64,000 nt of DNA from Trebouxia sp. TZW2008. Lineage: Eukaryota > Chlorophyta > Trebouxiophyceae > Trebouxiales > Trebouxiaceae. The position numbers and the translations under genes were made by a program. The stretch lies in NCBI GenBank assembly GCA_002118135.1, contig BDIU01000202.1, positions 124,001 to 188,000 of the forward strand. Direction: 5' to 3'. Of this stretch, positions 45,043 to 55,100 are shown piece by piece (position 1 is the first letter of the stretch; every line of letters begins with the position of its first letter). The notes under the pieces are model-generated. The model saw only the letters and a list, made by a program, of their open reading frames with translations. It was not told where the DNA came from and made no database searches.

Positions 45043-46103
45043 TGAGCGAGATGGTCAGGATCTCAAACTTGTACATAAGACATGTGGCAGGAATCTGAGA
45101 CTTCAAATTTGTGAATGACATATCAAGCTGATTGCTGGTGAAGTACGTGTGCTGTATTGCATCGAACAAGGTCGTAGGGCTAGCCTGTTCAAGTTGCTCT
45201 TGGCTCTTAAAGAAGACAATCCCCACCTTTACAATCTAGCTAGTGTATCTGTATGTGTCTGAACATGCGTGTGCTACTTTGTCACCCTTGCTAATAAATA
45301 ATACTGGATGCTACATGCTGTAAATTCTTGCTGTCTGCCTGTATAGCTTCTGGGTTTGTCAATACAGCCATAAGCGTCTGGCTGATACAAGCTCGAGATT
45401 GTATTTCATATGTAAGATACAGCAACCCTGCTATGTGCAAGTAACTCGTCAGTACAGTACAGTACTGTCTCAAGCTCATGCCACTTGCATGCATTGCCTG
45501 GTACATTGATGCCGCTGATCAGAGCTGACAGTAACATGTGCTGGAGCAAAGCCTTCAGTCCAAATCTCCTAGGAGTCAGATCTCACAAATCCCTATTTGC
45601 CATCATCTAAGACTCATATCTGACAAACTCCTCTTCACCAGTCAGGACCAGTGTGTCTGACAAAGCTGTGTTCACAATCTCATCTGTTTCTTGTCGATGT
45701 ATGGCCAAGCTAGCAGTTGCTGCAACCAGACAAGACAATCAGCAGTCTGCAGCAATATGCTAAGCAGCAAAGCACCAAGCACTGTCAAATGGCGTGCCTT
45801 AAATCATGTGCTGAGCAAGTCAAATCAAGTGTGGGTCACTGCTTGCAGCATGTTTGCAATCTGGTCTGCTGCCTCTGTTAATCAAACGGCAAGTCCGGGC
45901 GATCACAAAGCAAGAGAGCAAATGACACCTCAAGATCAAGCAATAGAAATAGATAAGGAACAACACAGAAATCCCTGTTCAGCATGTACAGTAATAAGAG
46001 GGGCAAGACCTGGCAAAGCTGCAGTTAGGCAACCCAACATATTGCTTGCATTCAGATCAAGCAACAAACACAGGAACACATGTAAGGGGAATCAAAGCAG
46101 GCA
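45043..46103. other. convergent intergenic region with an echo of OGDH's last exon
   Basis: No gene seen. A TGTAA word at 45,319-45,323 could be the polyadenylation signal of the secreted-protein gene. At about 45,990-46,045 the sequence AGAGGGGCAAGACCTGGCAA resembles the OGDH terminal coding sequence (AAGGGGAGCAAGACCTGGAG at about 46,126), an echo beyond the stop codon. Confidence 0.45.
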
Positions 46104-49100
46104 TCAATGCCGGTCATGCCAAGCATCAAGGGGAGCAAGACCTGGAGAGGCAGCAGCAGGGCGGCCCACATAGCGGATGCGGGCGGGTGGTCCACTGCCT
46201 GGCTGGTCTTTGATGAGCTCCCGCATGGCAGTGTCCATACGCGGCTTGATGTAGCGCCAGGCGCCCATGTTCTTGGGCTCCTCCTGACACCAAACCACCT
46301 GGGCATTTGAATACTGCATGACTACCTGCATACAAAGCACCCTGCTTGCATGCCGACCATTAAGCTGGACAGATTGCGCACAGATACAAGCAATGCAATG
46401 CAATAACATGTAATTGTTCTTCAGCTGATGCACATTACCATGTTGCTTGAAGTAAGAAAAGCTAGCCGTGTTGATGAGATGCTCAGGAGCCATGCAATTG
46501 CTGTGGTCAAAAAGCAAGACAACACTGTCAGAACAAGTGCTACAGCATGCATAACCTCCACCTGACCTATTACAAACAAGAAAAGGGTTGGTGTCCTGTG
46601 ACGAAACTGCAAGCGGTCATACATTGCAAGCAGTAGTGTTTGGCAGCAGACCTGGGTGACTAAGTCATGTGGGAAGGGAGCAATTTGCTCTAGCCGTACA
46701 AGTATGACATCACGTATTTGTCGTGATCTCCTGGCCCTGGCTAGCGTGTAGTAGATCTGGCCACTACACAGGATGACTCGTCTAGTTTCATGGGTTGGCA
46801 GTAGCCAAGGCTCCCCTGACTTTGTTTGCAAGGGGCGCATGTTGTCAGATGCCTGCAGCACCACAGTCATTGATGCTGTCAACCTTTGTACATGGAAAAA
46901 ACTTGGTCTGCTTTTCATGTGTTTGCACGTATCCTGTGATGTAGTTTGCAAACGATTGCATGACTCAACTGAGCAGATGTTCCGACCATCATGTGCAGCA
47001 GCATGCATAGGACTGCAACAAGGAAAGGCGCTGCAAGGTGTTGCTGCTGTATTGAACATCAAAACAGCTTGCCTTTGCTGCGACTTGGCAGATATTGCCA
47101 TTGCATGATAGTCAGCACCTGTTCAAAACCAGCTCACAGAGGTCAACAGTGATCAGCATTACCTTGCCATCATCAATGACTCTGTTGAAGAATGTGCCAG
47201 TAGTGAAGTCCTTGAGGGCAGAAGTAGCAGGTCTGTGGTGCAGCAGGAATTTGGGTGTCAGCAGCACCAAGGGCTTCTGAAAGGGGCGATTGAGCTGCCG
47301 CCGCAGGGCATGGAACATCTGAGCTGGTGTGGTGGCATTCACCACAAACATATTGGAGAGGCGCTCGGCATGGCGGCGCATATGCTGCACCATGACCTGC
47401 TGCCACACCTCCTGCTCATCACAAACATGTATGTCAGCGCAATTGTCAAGTCTTGCATGGATATCCTGTGCTGATGTTGTGGCACTCACTACAAACATGT
47501 TGAACAGGCACTTGGCATGGCGTCACATATGCTGCACCATGACCTGCTGCCACACTTCCAGCACATCATCAAAATGTATTCTATTTTAGCTGTCAACGCT
47601 GTGAAAGAAGTATTGCAGCAAATTGGCACATCATGCTTGTGCTTGCTGATATCAAGCTATACTTCCATGTTATGTGTCTTTCGAACTTGTACAAACTACA
47701 GCAGGTGTTTACTTCAACTTTCAAGCATATTAGAGAGAGAAGAAGGCTTGGCAGTCGCAAATTTGCTCTGCAGGCTTTGATGCCTGACTCTCAGCATACA
47801 GCCTAATCCAGGTCAATGGTGTGCACTCAGCACCACAAGACAGGCATAGGCATAGCAAAAAAGACATTGTGGCGAGTATACCTAGCTCATGTGTCAGCAT
47901 GTGTGACAATGGATGCTGATTTTGCCAGACCTGAGTGATGTGGGCGTCTGGCTGGAGGCCCATCTCTGCCCAGAAGGACTCGGCCAGCTCCCCCTGATCC
48001 CACCCCAACAGCTCTTGCTGCTCCCTTACCCCCTCTTGCTGAGCCACTGATCCCTCCTGCTGGTCCCCCTCTGCCTTCAGCAAAGCCATCACCTGCAACG
48101 AGTACTAGCAGTCAATTCTGCAATGCAGGTGTCATTGAGGGTCTCTGCCAGCTCCCCCAGCTCCCACAGCTCCCATCCCACCCCTGCTGCTGAACCCCAC
48201 CCCCTGTTGCTGGGCCACTGAACCCTCCTGCTGGCCCCTGCCTTCAGCAAAGCCATCACCTGAATAAGCAATGCTGCCTGTCAACCCTGCACTGAAGCCA
48301 TGACTAAATATCTTTGCCAGGAGGACTCTGCCAGCTCCCCCTGATCCCACCTGACAACTCTTACTGGCCCCCAAGCCCCTCCTGCTGGGCCGCCAATTCC
48401 TCCTGCTGCCCCCCCCCCCACACCCCTGCCTTCAGCACAGCCATCGCCAGCATGCAGTCAAAGAAGCTATTGGTACCAAGCCTCCATGCAGAAACTCATC
48501 TATGCCTTGTCAAGCCCTATACCCTTTGCCATGGGCAGCATGAAATGCAGATATAGTCAGCCAGCTGATTTGTGAGGGCATGATACAGCCAGTGTCCCTG
48601 CATACCTTGTCCACTCACCAACAACATTCGGCTGCCAACACCTTCAGATGCCTTCACAGAATGAGTCATGCTGATGAGACGAGGTGGTTGGTAAAAAATG
48701 AACATGAGTGCTGGTCATTGTAATGATGATCACTGCTGTAAAACACTGTGTGGCAACAAACTACTTCAGGGGCGGAGGGGTCTTGGAGGGCGGGGAAAAG
48801 AGGAGCAAACCTGTTGTCTGTTGAGCCTGCCGCCGTGGTCTTTGGCAAGGGCAGTGAAGGTGGCGCTCATCTGGCGGCGCTGCGCAGGACTGTGGCCGGG
48901 CAAGTGATCTGAATCATCATTGCACAGGGAGAGGAAGCGCTCCAGGCGGGCGCTGCTGTGGTCTGGGCCCGCACCGTCATGGCCATGAGGCAGCATCAGC
49001 ACCAGGCCTGACTGCTGACCCCACCGTTCCTCACCTGCAGGAGGGAAAGAACTCTAACGATAGCGACGTACTTGTAAGGCAATAGTGATATAAATAGATT

Positions 49101-52100
49101 ACACAGTCTAGCACAGGTGCTAGGCATGCATGTTCTGAATGTGACATAGGTCACATGTCATAGGTCACATATCATAGCCATGGAACATATCATAGCCATG
49201 TGCCTATCATAGGTCACATGTCATAGCCATGGAACAGCATGAGCACCAGGCCTGCCCTACCCAACTGTTCCGCACCTGCAGAAGTAGTGATACCAATATC
49301 AGAGCGCACATCCTAGCACAGGTGCTGGGTGTATGTGGTCTGGATGCGCTCTGTGATAGCCGTGAGGCAGCATCAGTACCAGGCCTGACTGCTGGCCCCA
49401 CTGTTCCTCACTTGCAGGGATCAACAGGCAGCACTGCCATGAGATGAAGTGCTGCAACTGAGAAGCCACTATCACTGCAAACAACAAGGCAGCACTAGGA
49501 ACTTCACATGGATGAAGGACAGAGCTGGCTGACTGCATTGCATTGGTCAATGGCAACCTGTGCGATGCTAGCACATGTTGCGATGATGCTCAAGGGCAAA
49601 GCAGCCAAAGCTTCTGGAAGCAGCGGTCACTGGACAAGCTCAACAAAACATCTCAAGAGCCGATGGGCGCCCACAAACTGGTCAATGATGACTTGAGCAG
49701 TGTCAGCACAAGCTACGATCAACATCGTCCATTCCAACTGGACAAGGCCAGTATGATGTGTCAGCAGCTGACCTGCTTCAATGAACTGGTCAACGCCGAC
49801 CTAACATTGTTGGCACATGTTGTAATATTGCCCAAACAAGCTGAAACATTTGAAAGCGTGCTGCTTGCAATTGGCCAGGATCAGAGCAGGTGACCTGCTG
49901 CAGTAGACTGGTCAATGATGACTTGGGCATTGTTGGCAAAGTCGCCAAACTAGGCTTCCCACACCACAAGGGAGGTGCTGGCGCATCCCAGACTGTAGCC
50001 ATACTCAAACCCCAGCAAAACAAGGGCCAATAACAGATGCGAGCAGCTGACCTGCTGTGATGAAATTGTCAATGATGACTTGGGCAGTGTAAGCACAAGC
50101 TGCATTCAACATCGCCAGCAAAGTTCTTGAAAACAAGATTAGCTGGACAAGGCCGTTAACAAATATGAGCAGCTGACCTGCTGCAATGAATTGGTCAATG
50201 ATGACTTGGGCGTTGTTGGCAAAGTCGCCAAACTGGGCCTCCCACACCACAAGGGAGGTGCCGGCACAGCCCAGGCTGTAGCCGTACTCAAATCCCAGCA
50301 CAGCGGCCTCATTGAGAGGGCTGTTCCACACCTCCACAGGCTCCTGCTGCCCCTCTACCATGCTGTTCAGCTTCACTAGCCTGCAGTGCCACCCGCACTA
50401 GTGACTTACAATCCTCATATTCTTGATACCGATACCAACACAGATAACAGCACTAAAACCACTCTTGGCAAGTGCATAAGCACTGCTGCCCCTCCAGCAC
50501 GCTGTTCAGCTTCACCTGAATGCCATTGCTGAACAATCTGAGTACAGAGCGCTTACAGCATGCTGTTTCATGCTTCCAGGATACTGTCCAGCTTTGTTAA
50601 TCTGCACTGCCACTCATACCAAATACAAAGCATTTGCAGCATGCTATGCAACTCCACCAGCCTGCACAGTTGCCCCTGCTTTGTGCTGTTCAAGTAACTC
50701 AGCACCCTTGTAAGCACATCGTGTCTGCCGACTCTGCCAACATTGCATTGCATGCCTAGCAGTATCAGCTGAACTTTCAGCAGCCTCCCAAAGTACACAC
50801 CTGACTTGATTTCTGAAGTCTGTACAGCGCTATACAGAAGATTACTGCACCTTTGGCCAGTCTTCCGGTCATACAGGGCAGCATGGCGCTGGGCGAAGGA
50901 GCTGCGCTCACTGGTCTGCGTGGTCAAGTTCAGTAGATGCTACACCCAATTGACTCTGCCACCACACTTTTGTGCAGTGCCAAACAGGACCATATTGCAC
51001 CTGTGGCCAGTCTTCTAGTCATACAGGGCAGCATGGCGCTGATTGAAATTGCAGCGCTCACTGTCCTGCCCAGTCAAGCAAGCATGATGCTACACCCAAT
51101 TGACTGTGTGTTCCACTGTTATGCAAAGCCAAACAGGAGAGTACTGCACCTGTGACCCGTCTTCTGGTCATACAGAGCAGCATGGCGCTGATTGAAAGTG
51201 CCACGCTCACTGTCCTATCTGGTCAAGTAAACAAGATGCCACACCCAGCAGACTTTCCCACCCCTCACACTTGTGCAGTGCCAAACAGGACAGTACTGTA
51301 CCTCTGGCCGGTGTTCTGGTCATACAGGGCAGCATGGCGCTGGTTGAATGTGCCACGCTCACTGTCCTGCCCAGTCAAGCGAACAGCATAGTGGCCTCTG
51401 TTGAGGCCCAGGGAGGGGTCTGTGGAATCATAGTCAGAGGGGCTCACCCCAGCAGGCCTGACACCCCTCCTCAGTGCTAGGGTGCCAAATGCCAGAGCTT
51501 CTGCCATGGCAAAATCCACGCGGCTGGACTCGTTTTTGCACATCTGCCTGGAAAGCAACAATTGTTGGGGTCTGTGGTGTGTCATGGGGGTCAATGCAGA
51601 CTGTAAAAGCGTTGATTTCATAACAAGCATGGCAGGCCTGACGCCCCTCCTCAATGCTAGGGTACCAAAAGGTTAGAGCTTCTGCCATGACAAAACAACC
51701 TATGCGGCTAGACTTGTTCTTGCACATCTGCCTGGACAGCAATGTTTGTTTGGCATTATTTGCTTGGTGAGGGTGAATGCAGGCCTGAGCCCCCTCCTTA
51801 GTGCTAGAGTTACAAATGCCAGGGCTTCTGCCGTGGCAACACAACCTATGCGGCTGGACTTGTTCTTGCACATGTGCCTGGAAAGCAGAAATTGTTTGGC
51901 ACTATCTGAATGCTGAGGGTGAATGCAAGCCTGACCCCCTCCTCAGTGCTACTGTGTCAAATATTAGAGCTTCTGCCATGGCAAATGCACTTGGCTGGAC
52001 TCCTTGTGATGAGACATATGCCTGAACAGCACAAATTGTTTGGCTCTGTTGTGCATATTGAGCTGCAGTGAAAACTCTGAAAGCAGCATTTGCAGAACAT

Positions 52101-55100
52101 ACAGGGAAGGACAGCATGAGAAAGAGTCGCGGTTGACATGAAGTACTCCTGCTGTCGCTGCAGCTATTGATTCAAGACTTGCGTCAAACGCAATGTAATG
52201 TTGGGCTCAGCAGCAATAAATCTGGTGGGTCAGTTGCGTGAGCCAGCTGTGTTGGCACTTTGGACTCAATTGCACAAAAGTGTGTGTGCAGCCTGCATGC
52301 AAGAGGCTTGCCTTCCCTTGTGCAGGAGCTGCTGAATGTGGCAATGGGATGCCACTGCTGTGATGCAAAACATCGCATGCTGAAGGCTTGCACAATTACC
52401 TGTGCACAACCTGCCCTGCAAGAGGCTCACCTCCGTCTCTGCAGCAGCTGCTGAGTGTTGTGGTGGGGGCTGAAGCAGGAAGCCTAGAATCTGTTCACTG
52501 ATGCAGATTGCACTTGTCGCCACTGTGTTGCCAACTCTCATGCTGGTGCTCAAGCTTGTGCTATATCTGTGCGAAGCCTTTGTGCAAGAGGCTCACCTTC
52601 TCTTCTGCAGAAGTTGCTGAGTGTGTTGATGGGGGGCAAAGCCAGGGGGCAGGCTGCAAACAGCCTCACCAAGCCAGGCCAGGGTGGGCAGGGGCAATCC
52701 TGTTGGTTCCTGCCTGCCCCAGATGCCTGCCTGCCCTACTGCCTGCACAGATAGTCTTTCTGTTGCGTATCAGCCACATTCTGCTTTTCGAGGCCTGAAA
52801 TGGAGTCACCCTGCATGCAGGATTGGACGGCAGGCAAGTTGTAACACTTGTGAGCAGCCCTGTCACTTCCTGCCTGCCCCAAGTGCCTGCCTGCCCTACT
52901 GCCTGCACCACCATTCCACATGCTGAGCATCAGTCAAGGCCAGATGTGCTGACGCATGTAGTCATATTGCAGCTAGGCTTTAGCAGTGTCTGGCACGCAA
53001 AACCAGCACAAAGAAAGATCTGATCTCAAATGTTGAAAGCAAGCGCAAGACAGTTCAGGCAGGTATGTCCATCACATGCTTCAGGTGGACATCCCTTCAA
53101 CACCAGGGTTAGTGTAGCCCAGATGGAGCAACGATATCTCTCACGTCAACGATGGATGGGGTCATGTGATCATAAGGCATGATGTGCAAGCTGTGAGATG
53201 TGGTTGGTGCAATGCAGCAGGACCTGCAGAGCATCTCCTTGCCAGGAGGACTGCAGCCAGTTCTGCGCTGACTCTTTATACTTGCCGCTCTGGAAGTCCT
53301 CAAACTCCTGCTCATACCGCTGCCTTGCTTGACGCTGCAGACAAACACAAGAGTATCTCATCTGTTTCAATAATCTCATCTGTCAAGTTCATATGCAGTC
53401 AGGCACAGGCAATGCTAGCCTGTTTTGAACTGTCGTCGCCTTTCTGAAACCTAAACACTGTGTGAAGTATGAGAACACAAAGTCAAGGTCATGATCCAGA
53501 TGCTTCCTCAATACAGGACAGTCTGCCATCAACACAAAACAAGCTACCTTCAGCGCTACACAGCCCTGTGCCTCAGATACACAGGCTGAAAAGCTTTGGT
53601 TCAATCAATCAAAGCGCAACAAAGCCGCTGTAGTTGAAACACGCTGCTGCCACAAACTGAAACAATGCATTCCCAGCTGGATTGCATGCAAGGTGAGCTG
53701 TTCACAATGTATTGGTCTTGTCATTTTCTGGTTTTGATGTTTTGATCGCCAAACAATCTTTGCAAGTCCACTTTGAGCAACTATGCGAGGGAGGCAGCAA
53801 ATTCTACTGACCTGGAGCTCATTGACTTCTGAGCTGTCCAGCACTCCTTGCTCGTGCAGCTTGGCAGCATACAGCTGCAGAACTGGGGGGTGCTGCTTCA
53901 CAGCCTTGCAGGACAGCGGTAGGGTCATGCTAGGGTCATCCAATTCATTGTGCCCGTACCTGCAATACCATGCAGTCCTCTTTAACAGTGCTACAGCTGC
54001 TTTGCTCATGCTAAACCTGTTTTGACTATCTGCAGTATTAAAAGTTCCCTGCATCAAGTACATGGTCATGGCTTCCAAATGCATATTGCTTCATCTGAGG
54101 CAGGACTGTTGGTGCAAGCTTCTGTCAAAGCACTCAGTGCCCAAGTAGCTGACTTGCAGTCGCTGACTTGCAGTCTCAGACTGTGTTGATGCCACTCAAG
54201 TCAGCAGGGACTTTGATATCTAACATGTTGATTGACTGCACATGCTGAAATGCGCCAGCATGTCAGGCTATGACAGAGAGACATCACCTTCTGTAGCCAA
54301 CAATGTCAACCACGACATCTTGCTTGAAGGTGGATCGCCAGTCAGCAGCAATGCTGCATGCCTCAGTGACAGCTTCTGGGTCGTCTGCATTCACATGCAA
54401 GATTGGGGCCCTGCAACAGGCCGGACATCAACATGCTCAAACCTAGCACTGTACATTTTCCACGGTTTAAATCACTGTGACCTCTCTACTTTCTGCAACA
54501 AGCACCTGTTGCATCTACAATGTTGCCACAGCCAGCATTGGACTCTACAGCTGCTTCAATGCAATATGTCATCCAACATGACATCTTCAAGCCTTGCACC
54601 AAGCATGTTTTGCATCTAATACAAGACACAAACGGGCACAAGGCATTAGCAGAAGAGGTTGCAATAGCCATTGCAACACAAGATAGAAAGTGGCGCAAGA
54701 CATTGGAGATACCCTTGCCTCCAAAAGGTATTGGAGCACAGTCGATTGCAGCTATGCAGGCTAAGGAATGGCAGCATGCAAGCACAGCAGAGTTGACTGA
54801 CCCAATGGTTTTGGCGATGTCGGTGCAGTGAGGGGAGGAGCGGCCATCTGCTGGGGTGGTAGTGAAGCCCACTTGGTTGTTGATAATCAGGTGGATTGTG
54901 CCGCCTGTGCTATAGCCTGCAAACGGAATGTATATGCATGTTCGTTTGCACCCTGTCATAAGCTGATGCAGCACACTCTATAGGAAAATTAATTCAAATG
55001 TCTGCAGCGCCCAAATCAGGTCAGCCAAGAATGCTCGACAGCCTGAGCTTTGTGGTGCTCAGCTACCCATGAGCAGCAAGGTAGGCATGTTCACATGTTG

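Noticed and set aside
44522..45118. Gln/Leu/Thr-rich open frames on both strands
   Set aside because: Out-of-frame readings of the Ala/Asn exon; only the third frame joins the upstream signal-peptide exons in phase.
46421..47101. 226-residue minus-strand open frame as its own gene
   Set aside because: Only 46,652-46,852 of it is OGDH exon 18; the rest is intron read-through.
50850..52035. CRISPR-like spacing of repeats
   Set aside because: The units are exon edges about 100 nt long, degenerate and inside a nuclear gene; no short exact repeats or cas genes.
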